NCBI GenBank assembly: GCA_024919195.1
Contig: CP103436.1
Location: forward strand, 372,001-436,000
From: Methylophilaceae bacterium LSUCC0717
Lineage (GTDB): Bacteria > Pseudomonadota > Gammaproteobacteria > Burkholderiales > Methylophilaceae
Length of the DNA: 64,000 nucleotides
Direction of reading: 5' to 3'
Shown here: piece after piece, positions 9,037 to 21,407 of the stretch
Numbering within the stretch: the first letter of the stretch is position 1
Layout: every line of letters begins with the position of its first letter
Made by a program: the position numbers and the translations under genes
Notes under the pieces: model-generated
Databases searched by the model: none
The model's input: the letters and a program-made list of their open reading frames with translations, nothing else
What the model was told of the DNA's origin: nothing

Positions 9037-9393
9037 ATGTTAGATTCATATTTTCCGGTTTTACTATTTATTCTTGTTGGCTTGGGTGTTGGCATAGGCC
9101 CCCTTGTCCTTGGAAAAATCCTAGCACCCCATAAACCTAACGATCAAAAAAACTCACCCTATGAATGTGGTTTCGAAGCATTTGAAGATGCAAGAATGAA
9201 GTTTGATGTTCGATACTACCTCGTGGCTATTTTGTTCATCCTTTTTGACTTAGAAATTACTTTTCTCTTTCCTTGGGCAGTTGTGCTTGATACGCTGGGT
9301 TTGCAAGGATTTATAGTTATGATGATTTTTTTGGGCATTCTAGTTGTCGGATTTATATATGAATGGAAAAAGGGTGCATTGGATTGGGAATAA
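9037..9393 (+). CDS. nuoA: NADH-quinone oxidoreductase subunit A
   Basis: First gene of the 14-subunit complex I operon; NuoA is a small membrane subunit at the junction of the arms. The 118-residue protein has three membrane segments and the conserved loop [20 protein letters not shown] with the quinone-site Cys. A TTG three bases upstream is also in frame, but the ATG at 9037 is the simpler start. It lies 22 bases after tRNA-Leu(GAG), so transcription probably enters from secG or the tRNA. Confidence 0.96.
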   Translation: MLDSYFPVLLFILVGLGVGIGPLVLGKILAPHKPNDQKNSPYECGFEAFEDARMKFDVRYYLVAILFILFDLEITFLFPWAVVLDTLGLQGFIVMMIFLGILVVGFIYEWKKGALDWE

Positions 9394-9396
9394 GTA

Positions 9397-9873
9397 ATGA
9401 GTCTTGATGGTCTATTAGAAAAAGGGTTTATCACCACAAACCTTGATACCTTAATTAACTATACACGCACAAATTCAATGTGGCCTATGACCTTTGGGTT
9501 AGCATGCTGTGCTGTAGAAATGATGCATGCAGGTGCATCACGTTATGACTTGGATCGTTTTGGTATGGTTTTCAGACCTAGTCCGCGTCAGTCAGATTTG
9601 ATGATCGTTGCAGGAACATTGGTAAATAAGATGGCACCTGCGTTAAGAAAAGTCTATGATCAGATGCCCGATCCTAAATGGGTAATATCGATGGGCTCTT
9701 GTGCTAATGGCGGAGGCTATTATCATTACTCTTACTCCGTGGTGCGTGGTTGCGACCGTATTGTTCCAGTTGATGTTTATGTTCCTGGATGCCCACCCAC
9801 TGCAGAGGCGCTTATGTTTGGTTTACTTCAACTACAAAAGAAAATTAAAAGGACCAATACAATCGCGCGATGA
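9397..9873 (+). CDS. nuoB: NADH-quinone oxidoreductase subunit B
   Basis: Carries the terminal [4Fe-4S] cluster N2 that reduces quinone. In 158 residues the ligands are visible as the adjacent pair C37-C38 (GLACC), C102 (MGSC) and C132 (PGCPP). It overlaps nuoC by 4 bases (ATGA). Confidence 0.97.
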   Translation: MSLDGLLEKGFITTNLDTLINYTRTNSMWPMTFGLACCAVEMMHAGASRYDLDRFGMVFRPSPRQSDLMIVAGTLVNKMAPALRKVYDQMPDPKWVISMGSCANGGGYYHYSYSVVRGCDRIVPVDVYVPGCPPTAEALMFGLLQLQKKIKRTNTIAR

Positions 9874-10457
9874 GTGATCTTAATAAACTAATATCCAATC
9901 TAAAATCAACTTTTCCTCAAGCTGTCGTAAATAAACAATTTAATGAGGCAACCTTATCGATTTATGGAAATGAAATCATTAAGACATTAAAGAAATTAAA
10001 AACAGGCTCACAATTTAAGTTTTTGCAGTTAATTGATATTGCTGCAGTAGACTATTCACAGTATCCACAAAAACTTTTTGATAATAATCGTTACGCTGTG
10101 GTTTACCATTTATTATCTATAAAGAACAACCAACGTTTACGAGTCAGGGCATTTGTTGAGGATAATAATTTTCCTGTTATAGAGACGGCCACAACCGTCT
10201 ATGCTAATGCGGATTGGTATGAACGTGAAGCCTTTGATTTGTTTGGAGTTATGTTTTTAAATCACCCTGACCTTCGAAGAATATTGACTGATTATGGGTT
10301 TATTGGACACCCATTTAGAAAAGATTTTCCAATGATCGGCAAGGTTGAGATGCGTTACGATCCTGAACAAAAAAGAGTGATTTACCAACCAGTTACAATA
10401 GAGTCGCGTAATAATGTCCCTCGCGTAATTGATGAGGAGGGGTTCCGTAATGGCTGA
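9870..10457 (+). CDS. nuoC: NADH-quinone oxidoreductase subunit C
   Basis: 30-kDa subunit of the peripheral arm, 195 residues, separate from NuoD rather than fused as in Escherichia coli. Family signature [14 protein letters not shown] and the downstream HPDLRRIL and GHPFRKDFP segments are present. The start overlaps the nuoB stop as ATGA. Confidence 0.96.
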   Translation: MSDLNKLISNLKSTFPQAVVNKQFNEATLSIYGNEIIKTLKKLKTGSQFKFLQLIDIAAVDYSQYPQKLFDNNRYAVVYHLLSIKNNQRLRVRAFVEDNNFPVIETATTVYANADWYEREAFDLFGVMFLNHPDLRRILTDYGFIGHPFRKDFPMIGKVEMRYDPEQKRVIYQPVTIESRNNVPRVIDEEGFRNG

Positions 10458-11703
10458 AATTAAAAATTACACAATGAACTTTGGCCCTCAACACCCAGCA
10501 GCGCATGGAGTGCTAAGACTTGTTTTGGAGTTGGATGGGGAGGTTATTCAAAGAGCTGATCCTCATATTGGTTTATTACATCGAGCGACAGAGAAGCTTG
10601 CAGAAAATCGTACATACATTCAATCAGTTCCTTATATGGATCGATTAGATTATGTATCCATGATGATGAATGAGCATGCTTACGTTATGGCAATTGAAAA
10701 AATGTTAAATTTAAAGGTTCCTGTTCGTGCTCAATACATCAGAGTGTTGTTCGATGAGATTACAAGGTTGTTGAATCATTTATTGTGGCTCGGCTGTCAT
10801 GCACTCGATGTTGGAGCAATGTCGGTTTTCTTATATACCTTCAGAGAGCGTGAAGACTTATTCGATTGTTATGAAGCTGTCTCTGGAGCAAGAATGCATG
10901 CTGCCTATTATCGTCCGGGCGGTGTCTACAGAGATTTACCAGATCATATGCCTCAGTATCAAAATACCCGTTTTTCAAGACCCTCTGAGACACATAAGTT
11001 AAATGAAAATCGGCAAGGGTCTCTGCTTGATTTTATTGAGGATTTTGCCACGCGCTTTCCTGGATATATTGATGAGTATGAAACACTTCTAACGGACAAC
11101 CGTATTTGGAAACAAAGAACTGTTGGTATCGGCGTGGTATCTCCTGAGCGTGCAATTGAGCTTGGTTTTACAGGTCCTATGTTAAGAGGTTCTGGAATTG
11201 AGTGGGATTTAAGAAAAAAACAACCTTATGAAGTTTACGATAAATTAGATTTTGATATTCCTGTTGGAGTTGAAGGGGATTGTTATGATCGCTACCTGGT
11301 CCGAATTGAAGAAATGAGACAGTCTGTTCATCTTATAAAACAGTGCACAAAATGGCTGAGAGAAAACTCAGGTCCAGTTATTTCAGATAATCAAAAATTT
11401 GCACCACCCAAACGTACAGACATGAAAGAAGATATGGAGTCCATGATTCATCATTTTAAATTGTTCACAGAAGGGTTTCATCTTCCCAAGGGAGAGGCTT
11501 ATGCCGCGGTGGAGCATCCCAAGGGAGAGTTTGGAATTTATATGGTTTCTGATGGAGCAAATAAACCATACCGTTTAAAAATTAGAGCACCAGGATTTGC
11601 ACATCTTGCGTCTTTAGATGAGATGACTAAAGGGCACATGATATCTGACCTAGTAGCAATTATTGGTACTCAAGATATTGTATTTGGGGAAATTGATCGT
11701 TAG
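10450..11703 (+). CDS. nuoD: NADH-quinone oxidoreductase subunit D
   Basis: 49-kDa subunit forming the quinone pocket with NuoB. ATG at 10450 is chosen over an upstream frame extension to 10429. It gives the standard N-terminus [20 protein letters not shown] and has a GAGGAGG ribosome site (10434-10440) at proper distance. The 417-residue protein keeps GPQHPAAHG and [11 protein letters not shown]. It overlaps nuoC by 8 bases. Confidence 0.97.
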   Translation: MAEIKNYTMNFGPQHPAAHGVLRLVLELDGEVIQRADPHIGLLHRATEKLAENRTYIQSVPYMDRLDYVSMMMNEHAYVMAIEKMLNLKVPVRAQYIRVLFDEITRLLNHLLWLGCHALDVGAMSVFLYTFREREDLFDCYEAVSGARMHAAYYRPGGVYRDLPDHMPQYQNTRFSRPSETHKLNENRQGSLLDFIEDFATRFPGYIDEYETLLTDNRIWKQRTVGIGVVSPERAIELGFTGPMLRGSGIEWDLRKKQPYEVYDKLDFDIPVGVEGDCYDRYLVRIEEMRQSVHLIKQCTKWLRENSGPVISDNQKFAPPKRTDMKEDMESMIHHFKLFTEGFHLPKGEAYAAVEHPKGEFGIYMVSDGANKPYRLKIRAPGFAHLASLDEMTKGHMISDLVAIIGTQDIVFGEIDR

Positions 11704-11705
11704 GC

Positions 11706-12176
11706 ATGAATTTAAAATTAAAAAAGTTAATCGATAAAGAATTAAAAAAATATCCATCCGATAAAAAACAGTCGGCTGTTATAGCTGCTCTTGCAATTAT
11801 GCAAAATGAAAGGGGATGGCTTTCTAAAGAGGATATAAGCGAGGTGGCATTATATTTAGATATGCCTGAAATTGCCGTCCTTGAGGTCGCTACTTTTTAT
11901 AACATGTTTGATTTAAAATCAGTTGGCAAATACAAGTTATCGATATGTACTAACATTTCTTGTATGTTAAGAGATGCCGATCATATTGTGAACCATTTAA
12001 AAGAAAAATTACAAATTGATTTCAATGAAGTTACTAAGGACGGCAAATTCTGTTTAAAAGAGAGTGAGTGTATGGGTGCGTGTGGAGGAGCTCCATTATT
12101 AACTGTTAATAATCAAAAGATGCATGAGAATTTAAACATTGATAAAGTTGATCAGCTATTAAAAGAACTTAAATAA
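11706..12176 (+). CDS. nuoE: NADH-quinone oxidoreductase subunit E
   Basis: 24-kDa subunit with [2Fe-2S] cluster N1a. In 156 residues the ligands are C81, C86, C122 and C126 (CTNISC, CMGAC). The stop overlaps the nuoF start as TAATG. Confidence 0.96.
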   Translation: MNLKLKKLIDKELKKYPSDKKQSAVIAALAIMQNERGWLSKEDISEVALYLDMPEIAVLEVATFYNMFDLKSVGKYKLSICTNISCMLRDADHIVNHLKEKLQIDFNEVTKDGKFCLKESECMGACGGAPLLTVNNQKMHENLNIDKVDQLLKELK

Positions 12177-13489
12177 TGAACGATGTAATAGATAAAAATA
12201 TTCAGTTAGAAAATAATAACAAGCAGTTATTTAATATCTGCTTGAGAACTTCATCTCTTAAAAATCCAGGATCGATAAAAACATATCAATCCATTGGCGG
12301 CTATGAACAGATTAAGAGGATTTTAAAAAATAAAATTGACCCTAAACAACTAATTGATGAAATAAAAATTTCAGGCCTAAGGGGCAGGGGTGGAGCTGGT
12401 TTTCCGACTGGGGTGAAGTGGTCATTCATGCCCAGAGATTATGATGGTACCAAATATATTGTATGTAATAGTGACGAGGGAGAGCCTGGGACATTCAAGG
12501 ATAGGGATATCATTCGCTACAATCCACATCAACTAATCGAGGGAATGATAATCGGTGCATACATTATGAATGCTCAGGTGGGTTTTAATTACATTCACGG
12601 CGAGATTTGGGAAGACTACGTATCTTTTGAAAAAGCAATTGAAGATGCGCGAAAAGCCGGTTTTTTGGGAAACAATATACTAGGCTCAGGGTTTGATTTT
12701 GAGCTCCATGCTGTTCACGGTTATGGTGCTTATATCTGTGGAGAGGAGACAGCTTTAATTGAATCTATTGAAGGAAAGAAGGGTCAGCCAAGATACAAAC
12801 CGCCTTTTCCAGCAACCTACGGAATCTATGGTAAGCCTACAAATGTGAATAATACAGAAACATACGCTTCAATCCCATGGATTATTGAGCATGGCGGGCA
12901 AGAATTTATGAGTCATGGTGTTCCAAATTCTGGGGGAACCAAAATTTTCTCAGTTTCTGGCCATGTTGAAAACCCTGGTAATTATGAGATTCAGTTGGGA
13001 ATGCCATTTAGGCAATTACTTGCTGAAGCTGGCGGTGTATGGAAAAACAGACAGCTTAAAGCAGTTATTCCAGGCGGTCCGTCAACACCGGTAGTGCCAG
13101 CCAACATCATGATGGATGCGACACTTGATTATGATGGACTTGCTCAAATCGGCTCGAGTGTTGGGGCGGGTTCAATGATTGTCATGGATGATAGTACTTG
13201 TATGGTTCAGGCTCTAAGAAGATTATCCTACTTCTTTTATGAGGAGTCATGTGGGCAATGCACTCCATGTAGGGAGGGAACAGGATGGGTATATCGAATT
13301 ATTGATCGCATCTTTAAAGGACAAGCCACATTAGCTGATCTCGATCTTTTAACGGATGTGAGTAAAAAAATTTCTGGTAGAACTATTTGCGCACTAGGTG
13401 ATGCAGCTGCAACGCCTGTGCTTAGTTTTATAAAACATTTCAGAAGTGAATTTGAAAATTTTATTAAACATGGAAAATCATTAAATTAA
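12176..13489 (+). CDS. nuoF: NADH-quinone oxidoreductase subunit F
   Basis: 51-kDa subunit that binds NADH and FMN and holds cluster N3. The 437 residues contain the FMN/NADH glycine loop [10 protein letters not shown] (70-79), the GEPGTFKDR segment and the [4Fe-4S] motif [11 protein letters not shown] near residue 360. The N-terminus is about 20 residues longer than some homologues, but the start is fixed by the TAATG overlap with nuoE. Confidence 0.97.
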   Translation: MNDVIDKNIQLENNNKQLFNICLRTSSLKNPGSIKTYQSIGGYEQIKRILKNKIDPKQLIDEIKISGLRGRGGAGFPTGVKWSFMPRDYDGTKYIVCNSDEGEPGTFKDRDIIRYNPHQLIEGMIIGAYIMNAQVGFNYIHGEIWEDYVSFEKAIEDARKAGFLGNNILGSGFDFELHAVHGYGAYICGEETALIESIEGKKGQPRYKPPFPATYGIYGKPTNVNNTETYASIPWIIEHGGQEFMSHGVPNSGGTKIFSVSGHVENPGNYEIQLGMPFRQLLAEAGGVWKNRQLKAVIPGGPSTPVVPANIMMDATLDYDGLAQIGSSVGAGSMIVMDDSTCMVQALRRLSYFFYEESCGQCTPCREGTGWVYRIIDRIFKGQATLADLDLLTDVSKKISGRTICALGDAAATPVLSFIKHFRSEFENFIKHGKSLN

Positions 13490-13494
13490 TTAAG

Positions 13495-15537
13495 ATGGTA
13501 AAAATTAAAATCAATGGCAAAACATTTAAGGCTCCTGAAAAAAGCACGATTATTCAGGTGGCCGATGACAATGGAATTGAAATTCCAAGATTTTGTTACC
13601 ATAAAAAATTAAGCATAGCCGCTAACTGCAGAATGTGCCTGGTGGAAGTTAAAAACTTTCCTAAACCCCTCCCTGCTTGTGCTACACAAGTGAATGAGGG
13701 AATGGAAATTTTTACTAAATCAAAACAAACAAAAGACTGCCAGCAAAGCGTGATGGAGTTTTTACTCATCAACCACCCGTTAGATTGCCCAATCTGCGAT
13801 CAAGGGGGCGAGTGTGATCTTCAAGACACAGCAATGGCGTATGGAAGTCCAAAATCAAGGTATCAAGAAGAGAAGCGAGTGGTCCTTAACAAAAATCTTG
13901 GTCCCTTAGTGTCAACAGATCTAAATCGATGCATTCAATGCTCCAGATGTGTTCGCTTCTTGAAAGAAGTTGGCGGAATGCAGGAACTGGGGTTGATCGG
14001 ACGCGGTGAACATGCAGAAATATCAGCCTATGTTGAAAAATCTGTAGATTCAGAAATATCAGGAAATATCATTGATTTATGTCCAGTGGGTGCTTTAACC
14101 TCAAAACCTTTTCGATATTCTGCACGGACGTGGGAAATGGTTAGAAAATCAACTATCTCACCCCATGACAGCCTAGGATCGCATTTAGAAGCTCATGTAA
14201 AAGATGGTAACGTCATGAGAGTCTTACCTATAGAAAATGAGGATATTAATGAGTGCTGGATATCTGACCGAGATCGTTTCTCATACATAGGGATTAATAG
14301 TGAGGATCGCATTAAAACACCATTATTAAAAACTGGATCAAATTTCAAACCCATTAGTTGGGATGAAGCATTTCATACCCTTGAAAGAGTATTTCATCCA
14401 TCTTTAAATAAATTTAAGGAAGACGAAGTTGCTATATTTTCCTCTAACCAAATGACTCTTGAAGAGGCTTATTTGCTAGATAAATTAGCGAGCTATGTTG
14501 GAACAAAGCAGGTTAAGTTTGATGTCGCTAATAATCCTAACTTAATTGCAAATCCATCATTAAATGGGATGATCGGTGATGTGGAAAGTTTTGAAAATAT
14601 TATTCTTTTGGGATCACAATTAAGAAATGAAAATCCATTGTTATTACAACGTCTTCGCAAGATGGGGAATGCTGGTAAGACCATTAACATAATCAATACA
14701 GTTGATTTTGATCTACAACTAACTGTTGCAAATAAAATTATTCAACCCATAAAAGATTTCCAAAAAACCTTTGAACATATTCATAAGATTCTATCTGCCA
14801 AAGTTACGAAAAAAGAAAATTCAACTGAAAAAAATATTGCGAATTTATTGTCGGATAAGACTTTGTTATTAGTGGGCGAAGATATTTATACTAATCCTGC
14901 TTTTATGAATTTGGCTAACGTCATTAATCAATTGATTGATCTAACAAGTATAAAAATTGGCTGCCTTCCAACAGGTTCCAATACAGTCGGTCTTCAACAG
15001 ATGTTTGGCAATTATGTTAACCATATTGATGATAAGAAATATCAAGCATCCATTAGTCTTAATTTAGAATTAGAAGATATCAAAGATAAATCATTATTTG
15101 AAAGAGTGTTAAAAAAATCTAAATTTAATGTTGGAGTTACACCATTTTTAAATAAAAATAGTAAGCAGTTTGATTTGATCTTGCCGTCTGTAACTCATTT
15201 TGAAAACGAAGGAACATTTGTCAATCTTGAATCTCGAGTACAAAGTTTTAGTCAAACTATAAGCCCAAAATTTGAATCTAAACCCATATGGAAAATACTC
15301 CGTGTTCTTGGTAACTTTATTGATTGCCCAGATTTTACATTTGAATCATGCAGCGAGATTAAAGAAAAAGCTGTTCAGAAACTATCCAAAAATAAATTAA
15401 AAAGATTTAATTTAATCAATCAGCAAGTGAAACACCATTCCAAAGATTTTTGGTTAAAAGATATCCACAATAGTGATGCGCTGGTAAGAAGATCAACGGC
15501 ATTACAAAACACAAAACGCTTAAGGAGTGAAAAGTAA
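13495..15537 (+). CDS. nuoG: NADH-quinone oxidoreductase subunit G
   Basis: 75-kDa Fe-S subunit, 680 residues, with the order ferredoxin-like, His-Cys box, 4Fe4S, and molybdopterin-oxidoreductase-like domains. The N-terminal [2Fe-2S] ligands are C34, C45, C48 and C62. The CPICDQGGECDLQD and CIQCSRCVRF cysteines follow. The C-terminal half is more diverged and Lys/Asn-rich, as expected in an AT-rich genome. Confidence 0.96.
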   Translation: MVKIKINGKTFKAPEKSTIIQVADDNGIEIPRFCYHKKLSIAANCRMCLVEVKNFPKPLPACATQVNEGMEIFTKSKQTKDCQQSVMEFLLINHPLDCPICDQGGECDLQDTAMAYGSPKSRYQEEKRVVLNKNLGPLVSTDLNRCIQCSRCVRFLKEVGGMQELGLIGRGEHAEISAYVEKSVDSEISGNIIDLCPVGALTSKPFRYSARTWEMVRKSTISPHDSLGSHLEAHVKDGNVMRVLPIENEDINECWISDRDRFSYIGINSEDRIKTPLLKTGSNFKPISWDEAFHTLERVFHPSLNKFKEDEVAIFSSNQMTLEEAYLLDKLASYVGTKQVKFDVANNPNLIANPSLNGMIGDVESFENIILLGSQLRNENPLLLQRLRKMGNAGKTINIINTVDFDLQLTVANKIIQPIKDFQKTFEHIHKILSAKVTKKENSTEKNIANLLSDKTLLLVGEDIYTNPAFMNLANVINQLIDLTSIKIGCLPTGSNTVGLQQMFGNYVNHIDDKKYQASISLNLELEDIKDKSLFERVLKKSKFNVGVTPFLNKNSKQFDLILPSVTHFENEGTFVNLESRVQSFSQTISPKFESKPIWKILRVLGNFIDCPDFTFESCSEIKEKAVQKLSKNKLKRFNLINQQVKHHSKDFWLKDIHNSDALVRRSTALQNTKRLRSEK

Positions 15538-16560
15538 TTGCAAGATTTTTTCTCACAATTTTTTAGTCCAGACGTTGCGTTAACTTTATCTTATCTTCTT
15601 AAGATCATCTTAATTGTTGTTCCGGTTATGATTTCTGTTGCTTATCTTACCTACTTTGAAAGAAGGGTGATTGGATTCATGCAATCTAGAATTGGACCAA
15701 ACAGGGTCGGTTATTTTGGCTTGCTTCAGCCGATCGCTGATGCCCTTAAATTGATGTTTAAAGAAATCGTCTTGCCATCAAAGTCTAATAACTTTTTATT
15801 TTTTCTTGCGCCATTATTATCAATTGCACCGGCTTTAGCAGCCTGGGCAGTGATTCCATTTGATTATGAAATGGCATTAGCCGATATCAATGCTGGTCTT
15901 TTATATGTATTAGCGATGACATCAATTGCAGTTTATGGAGTCATTATTGCTGGATGGGCATCTAACTCAAAGTATGCCTTTCTTGGAAGTTTGCGATCTG
16001 CGGCTCAAATCGTGTCATACGAAATCGCAATGGGATTTACCCTTGTTGGGGTGTTGATGTGTGCTAATAGTCTAAATCTTGGAGATATCGTGATAGCTCA
16101 AGAGGGAGGTATCTCACAATGGTATTGTTGGCCATTATTTCCATTATTTGTTATTTATTTTATTAGCGCTGTGGCAGAAACCAATCGAGCCCCATTTGAC
16201 GTTGCTGAGGGTGAGTCTGAGATCGTGGCAGGTTTTCATGTTGAATATTCAGGTATGGCTTTCGCCTTATTCTTTTTAGCAGAATATGCCAATATGATTC
16301 TGGTCAGTATTCTTGCTGTCATTATGTTTTTGGGAGGCTGGTTGTCACCAGTGTCTTTTATTCCGGATGGTATATTCTGGCTAATTATTAAGGTAGCTTT
16401 TGTGCTGTTCTGCTTTTTATGGTTGAGAGCTACATTTCCTCGCTATCGTTACGATCAAATAATGAGACTTGGGTGGAAGGTGTTTATCCCGCTCACTTTG
16501 GTATGGATTATTTTTGTAGGTGCTATGATGCAAACCAGTTATGCAGGATACTTTCATTAA
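15538..16560 (+). CDS. nuoH: NADH-quinone oxidoreductase subunit H
   Basis: Membrane subunit at the quinone entrance; 340 residues with about eight membrane helices and the motifs [18 protein letters not shown] and [16 protein letters not shown]. It starts with TTG at 15538 directly after the nuoG stop. A clear AAGGAG at 15522-15527, 10 bases upstream, supports this start. Confidence 0.96.
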   Translation: MQDFFSQFFSPDVALTLSYLLKIILIVVPVMISVAYLTYFERRVIGFMQSRIGPNRVGYFGLLQPIADALKLMFKEIVLPSKSNNFLFFLAPLLSIAPALAAWAVIPFDYEMALADINAGLLYVLAMTSIAVYGVIIAGWASNSKYAFLGSLRSAAQIVSYEIAMGFTLVGVLMCANSLNLGDIVIAQEGGISQWYCWPLFPLFVIYFISAVAETNRAPFDVAEGESEIVAGFHVEYSGMAFALFFLAEYANMILVSILAVIMFLGGWLSPVSFIPDGIFWLIIKVAFVLFCFLWLRATFPRYRYDQIMRLGWKVFIPLTLVWIIFVGAMMQTSYAGYFH

Positions 16561-17051
16561 TGAGAAAATTAATTTCAAATATTTCTAAAAGCCTATCTCT
16601 TTACGAACTTTTAAAGGGCATGAAATTAACTTTAAGTTATTTTTTTGCAAAGAAGGTTACGATCCAGTATCCCGAACAAAAAACACCTCAGTCTCCTAGA
16701 TTTAGAGGTCTCCATGCGTTGCGACGTTATCCAAATGGTGAAGAAAGATGTATCGCTTGTAAGTTGTGTGAAGCAGTGTGTCCCGCAATGGCAATCACAA
16801 TAGAATCTGAATTAAGGGAAGATAATTCGAGAAGAACAACTCGATATGATATTGATTTAACTAAGTGTATCTTTTGTGGTTTTTGTGAAGAGTCATGCCC
16901 AGTAGATTCAATCGTCGAAACGAGAATATTTGAATATCATGGAGAAGAGAGAGGTGATTTGCTTTACACCAAAGACATGCTTTTAGATGTGGGTAAAAAG
17001 TATGAAAAACAAATTGCAAAAGACCGTCAACAAGAGGCGAAGTACCGTTAA
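16560..17051 (+). CDS. nuoI: NADH-quinone oxidoreductase subunit I
   Basis: 23-kDa subunit carrying two [4Fe-4S] clusters N6a and N6b. Ligands are C64, C67, C70, C74 and C103, C106, C109, C113. The frame is open further upstream, but ATG at 16560, overlapping the nuoH stop as TAATG, gives the normal length of 163. The nuoJ start overlaps its last base. Confidence 0.97.
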   Translation: MRKLISNISKSLSLYELLKGMKLTLSYFFAKKVTIQYPEQKTPQSPRFRGLHALRRYPNGEERCIACKLCEAVCPAMAITIESELREDNSRRTTRYDIDLTKCIFCGFCEESCPVDSIVETRIFEYHGEERGDLLYTKDMLLDVGKKYEKQIAKDRQQEAKYR

Positions 17052-17647
17052 TGATTTTCACAGACTATCTTTTCTATCTTTTTAGCAGCATTTTAGTTTT
17101 GGCGTCTTTGCGAGTTATTACAGCAAATAATCCTGTTTATTCTGCTCTTTCATTAGTCCTTGCTTTTTTTAGTGCAGCAGGAATCTGGTTGCTTTTACAT
17201 GCAGAATTTTTAGCTATTGCGCTGGTGTTGGTCTATGTTGGTGCAGTGATGGTGTTATTCCTATTTGTTGTGATGATGTTAGATATCAATATAGAAGCCC
17301 TCAGACAAAGATTTTGGAGTTATTTCCCAGTCGCTCTTTTAATTGCCTTGTTATTTATTTTTGAGATTTATTTAGTGGTAACGGATAAGTTTTTCAGCTC
17401 TTCGGATCCAGCTGGAATACCTTTAGAGAAAAGCAATACCCACTCTATAGGCAGTGTTTTGTATACCGATTATTTACTGCCATTTCAAGTTGCGGCAGTT
17501 ATTTTATTAGTCGCTATCATATCCGCTATTGTGCTGACTATGTATGGCAAGAAATCTCATAAAGCGATCGATCCTAAAGATCAAATTAAGGTGAATAGAA
17601 ATGATCGAGTCAGAGTAGTCAAAATGAAATCGGAGAAAAAGAAGTAA
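17051..17647 (+). CDS. nuoJ: NADH-quinone oxidoreductase subunit J
   Basis: Membrane subunit of 198 residues with about five helices and the conserved third-helix region [20 protein letters not shown] basic Lys/Arg-rich tail follows the last helix. It is coupled to nuoI and nuoK by one-base overlaps. Confidence 0.95.
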   Translation: MIFTDYLFYLFSSILVLASLRVITANNPVYSALSLVLAFFSAAGIWLLLHAEFLAIALVLVYVGAVMVLFLFVVMMLDINIEALRQRFWSYFPVALLIALLFIFEIYLVVTDKFFSSSDPAGIPLEKSNTHSIGSVLYTDYLLPFQVAAVILLVAIISAIVLTMYGKKSHKAIDPKDQIKVNRNDRVRVVKMKSEKKK

Positions 17648-17952
17648 TGGTTACTTTGTCTCACTATCTATTTTTAGGAGGAATTCTATTTGCCATAAGT
17701 ATTCTAGGGATTTTTTTAAATAGAAAGAATATTATTTTAATTCTTATGGCGATCGAATTAATGTTGCTAGCAGTGAATATAAACTTTATTGCATTTAGTC
17801 ATTATCTCGGAGATCTATCTGGCCAAATTTTTGTTTTTTTTATTCTGACTGTTGCAGCAGCTGAGTCAGCGATAGGTTTGGCTATTATCATTTTAATTTT
17901 TAGAAACTATAAATCGATTAATGTAGCAGATGTGAATAGGTTAAAAGAATGA
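17647..17952 (+). CDS. nuoK: NADH-quinone oxidoreductase subunit K
   Basis: MrpC-like membrane subunit, 101 residues, three helices. Glutamates of the proton path lie in [11 protein letters not shown] and [11 protein letters not shown]. The start overlaps the nuoJ stop (TAATG) and the end overlaps nuoL by 4 bases. Confidence 0.96.
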   Translation: MVTLSHYLFLGGILFAISILGIFLNRKNIILILMAIELMLLAVNINFIAFSHYLGDLSGQIFVFFILTVAAAESAIGLAIIILIFRNYKSINVADVNRLKE

Positions 17953-19931
17953 CGTTAATGAAGCTGTACACTTTAATCCCGTTGATGCCACTTATTGCAT
18001 CAATTATTATTGGTCTATTTGGCCGTCAATTACCAAAAGCATTCTCACATTTAATTCCTATTGTCTTGGTGTTGGGAAGTTTTCTTTTATCTTTATACGC
18101 ACTATACATTTCCTATCATGGTTACGTGTTTAATGAGAATCTATTTAGGTGGATGACTGTTGGCCAGTATGATTTAAATATTGGTTTCATGGTCGACAAT
18201 CTGACCGCATTAATGATGTCTGTAGTGACGTTTGTTTCATTGATGGTCCATATATATACCATTGAATATATGGAAAACGACCCTGGATATAGTCGTTTCT
18301 TTAGTTTCATTTCATTATTTACATTTGCCATGCTGATGCTGGTGATGAGTAATAATTTTTTACAGCTCTTTTTTGGTTGGGAAGCTGTAGGTCTAGTCTC
18401 TTATTTGCTTATCGGATTTTGGTATAAAAAACCAACAGCCATTCACGCCAATATGAAAGCTTTTTTGGTGAACAGGGTCGGTGATTTTGGTTTTCTCTTA
18501 GGAATCGCCCTAATAATGTTTTATTTTGGAACCCTCGATTACAAGGAAGTTTTTTCAAGGGTAGATTCTTTGGCTGGTCAAGAATCTATGCTTATGGGCT
18601 CATCAGTTTCTCTAGTCACGTTAATTTCAATTTTGTTATTTATAGGCGCAATGGGTAAGTCTGCACAAGTGCCTTTGCATGTCTGGTTACCAGATTCTAT
18701 GGAGGGCCCAACCCCAATATCAGCTCTTATTCACGCAGCAACCATGGTAACGGCAGGAATCTTTCTTGTAACGCGTGTATCTCCGATAGTGGAGTTATCA
18801 AATACAGCACTATCTCTAATCTTAATTGTGGGGAGTATTACCGCTTTATTCATGGGTATTTTAGGAATTTTTCAAAATGACATAAAACGGGTTGTGGCAT
18901 ACTCGACCTTGTCGCAACTAGGCTATATGACGATTGCCTTGGGTGTATCAAGCTACTCCTTAGCAATGTTCCATTTATTTACGCATGCATTTTTTAAGGC
19001 TTTGTTATTTTTAGGTGCCGGTTCAGTAATAATTGGCATGCATCATGATCAAAATATTATGAACATGGGGAATCTAAAAAAATATATGCCAATTACTTGG
19101 ATAACATTTTTACTTGCCACCTTGGCCTTGGTTGGCATGCCACTTTTCTCAGGATTTTATTCTAAGGAATCAATCATCGAGGCGGTAAAATATAGTGAAA
19201 TTGTTGGCTCAAGTTTTGCATATTTTGCTGCTGTATTTGGTGTTTTTATCACTTCACTGTATAGCTTTAGGTTGTATTTTATTGTCTTTCATGGAGAGGA
19301 AAAGTGGAGAAATAAGCCTGTATCACACAACCATCATGACCATGGCTTAACTTCAAATCAATCACCCCATGAAACAACCTGGGTGGTAACGATACCTCTA
19401 ATTTTATTGGCCATTCCATCGGTCCTTATTGGATTTTTTACGATAGAACCAATTATCAAAAGTAGTTTTTTATTAAAAGATATCTTTATTTTGGATTCAC
19501 ATCTTGCTCTTCAGCAGGTCGCTGAACAGTTTCATGGACCTATAAATATGGCTCTGCACGCATTAGCGACACTGCCATTTTGGCTAATGGTATTAGGCTT
19601 TATCGTTGCTTATCTTTTGTATTACAAAAATATTAATTTTATAAAGACACCGAAGGTTTTGAAAAAAGTCATTGACCATAAATATGGTTTTGATAACTTC
19701 AATGAATACATTTTGGCACCTCTAACAATTAGGCTTGGAAATGTTTTATGGAAATATATGGATATAAAAATAATCGATAATTTCTTTGTTAATGGATCAG
19801 CTAGAACCATTAATCTTTTCTCACACATCACTAAAAAAATTCAAACTGGTTTTATTTCTCAATATGCCTTTGTGATGGTGATCGGATTATTGCTTTTCAT
19901 AAGCTATTTTATTTTGGGTGGTAAGTCATGA
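17949..19931 (+). CDS. nuoL: NADH-quinone oxidoreductase subunit L
   Basis: Antiporter-like proton-pumping subunit with the long lateral helix; 660 residues, many helices. The core [36 protein letters not shown] and HAATMVTAG motifs contain the conserved Glu and Lys of the proton channel. The end overlaps nuoM by 4 bases. Confidence 0.97.
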   Translation: MTLMKLYTLIPLMPLIASIIIGLFGRQLPKAFSHLIPIVLVLGSFLLSLYALYISYHGYVFNENLFRWMTVGQYDLNIGFMVDNLTALMMSVVTFVSLMVHIYTIEYMENDPGYSRFFSFISLFTFAMLMLVMSNNFLQLFFGWEAVGLVSYLLIGFWYKKPTAIHANMKAFLVNRVGDFGFLLGIALIMFYFGTLDYKEVFSRVDSLAGQESMLMGSSVSLVTLISILLFIGAMGKSAQVPLHVWLPDSMEGPTPISALIHAATMVTAGIFLVTRVSPIVELSNTALSLILIVGSITALFMGILGIFQNDIKRVVAYSTLSQLGYMTIALGVSSYSLAMFHLFTHAFFKALLFLGAGSVIIGMHHDQNIMNMGNLKKYMPITWITFLLATLALVGMPLFSGFYSKESIIEAVKYSEIVGSSFAYFAAVFGVFITSLYSFRLYFIVFHGEEKWRNKPVSHNHHDHGLTSNQSPHETTWVVTIPLILLAIPSVLIGFFTIEPIIKSSFLLKDIFILDSHLALQQVAEQFHGPINMALHALATLPFWLMVLGFIVAYLLYYKNINFIKTPKVLKKVIDHKYGFDNFNEYILAPLTIRLGNVLWKYMDIKIIDNFFVNGSARTINLFSHITKKIQTGFISQYAFVMVIGLLLFISYFILGGKS

Positions 19932-21403
19932 CCGGCATCCTATCCCTAGCAATTTGGACTCCGATTGTATTTGGTATAATTTTATTGTTGGTGCAAGATA
20001 AATTATCAACAACCCTAACATACCGATTAGGCAATTTATTTGGATTTATTTCTTTTCTTGTCACCCTGCCTTTGTATATTTATTTTGATAAAGGTTTTTC
20101 TGGTTTTCAATTTCAAGAAATCTATCCATGGATTAATCATTTTTCGATAAATTACCATCTTGGCTTGGACGGAATTTCTTTACCACTTGTGCTTTTAACA
20201 AGTTTTATTTCTTGGCTTGTGATATTTATTTCATCTAATTCAATTCAGCGAGCCATTGGCTTTTATATTTCAGCCTTCTTAATTCTTTCAGGACTAATGA
20301 TTGGTGTTTTTCTTGCCCTTGACGCAATCCTATATTATGTATTTTGGGAAGCAATGCTTATTCCGATGTTTTTGCTTATTGGCATCTGGGGTGGTCCAAA
20401 TCGCGTCTATGCCACCATCAAATTTTTTCTGTATACGGTGCTTGGCTCGTTGTTGATGTTGGTCGCATTTATATACCTTTATAACCAAACGGCAAGCTTT
20501 GCCATCTTAGATTTTTACACCAAACCTTTATCGCTTAATATCCAGGTATTGATTTTTTTAGCCTTCTTTATGGCGTTTGCGGTCAAAATTCCCATGTGGC
20601 CTGTGCATACTTGGTTACCTGATGCACACGTGGAAGCACCTACTGGAGGTTCGGTCATTTTAGCTGCGATTATGTTGAAATTGGGAGGCTATAGTTTTAT
20701 TCGATTTGCTATGCCAATTAGCCCTGATGCATTAATCTTTTTAAAACCTTTTTTAATTGGTCTGTCTTTGATCGCGATTGTTTATATTGCTTTCGTGGCT
20801 ATTGTACAAACAGATATTAAAAAATTAATTGCTTATTCATCGATATCACATATGGGGTTTGTAACGCTCGGCTTATTTATTTTAAATCCACTGGGATTTG
20901 AAGGTGGATACGTTCAGATGATTTCTCATGGATTTATTTCCGCAGCATTATTTTTTGCAATTGGCGTTCTCTATGACCGGATGCATTCGAGAAATATCAG
21001 TGACTACAGAGGGGTGATAAATAGTATGCCTATCTTCGGCTCCTTCTTTGTTTTATTTGCTATGGCTAACTCTGGGCTACCAGGAACATCAGGGTTTGTT
21101 GGAGAGTTTCTTGTCATTTTAGGGGCGATGCAAGATCATTTTTGGATTGCTTTTTTTGCTAGCCTGACCCTGATTTTTGGAGCAACATACTCTTTATGGC
21201 TAGTGAAAAGAATTATTTTTGGTGAGGTGAAAAATAAAAAAATCGCCGCACTCAAAGATTTAAATGGAAAAGAGTTTTTTGTAATGAGTGTATTGGCCCT
21301 GATGACTTTGGCTATTGGAATATATCCAGCACTGATTACCGATATTACGAATCAGTCATCCCAAATGATGTTGGGATTAATTCAACAATCAAAAATTTTA
21401 TAA
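19928..21403 (+). CDS. nuoM: NADH-quinone oxidoreductase subunit M
   Basis: Second antiporter-like proton-pumping subunit, 491 residues. Conserved FWEAMLIPMFLLIGIWG, VKIPMWPVHTWLPDAHVEAP and AYSSISHMGFV hold the channel Glu, Lys and His residues. ATG overlaps the nuoL stop; nuoN starts 4 bases after its end. Confidence 0.97.
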   Translation: MTGILSLAIWTPIVFGIILLLVQDKLSTTLTYRLGNLFGFISFLVTLPLYIYFDKGFSGFQFQEIYPWINHFSINYHLGLDGISLPLVLLTSFISWLVIFISSNSIQRAIGFYISAFLILSGLMIGVFLALDAILYYVFWEAMLIPMFLLIGIWGGPNRVYATIKFFLYTVLGSLLMLVAFIYLYNQTASFAILDFYTKPLSLNIQVLIFLAFFMAFAVKIPMWPVHTWLPDAHVEAPTGGSVILAAIMLKLGGYSFIRFAMPISPDALIFLKPFLIGLSLIAIVYIAFVAIVQTDIKKLIAYSSISHMGFVTLGLFILNPLGFEGGYVQMISHGFISAALFFAIGVLYDRMHSRNISDYRGVINSMPIFGSFFVLFAMANSGLPGTSGFVGEFLVILGAMQDHFWIAFFASLTLIFGATYSLWLVKRIIFGEVKNKKIAALKDLNGKEFFVMSVLALMTLAIGIYPALITDITNQSSQMMLGLIQQSKIL

Positions 21404-21407
21404 CACT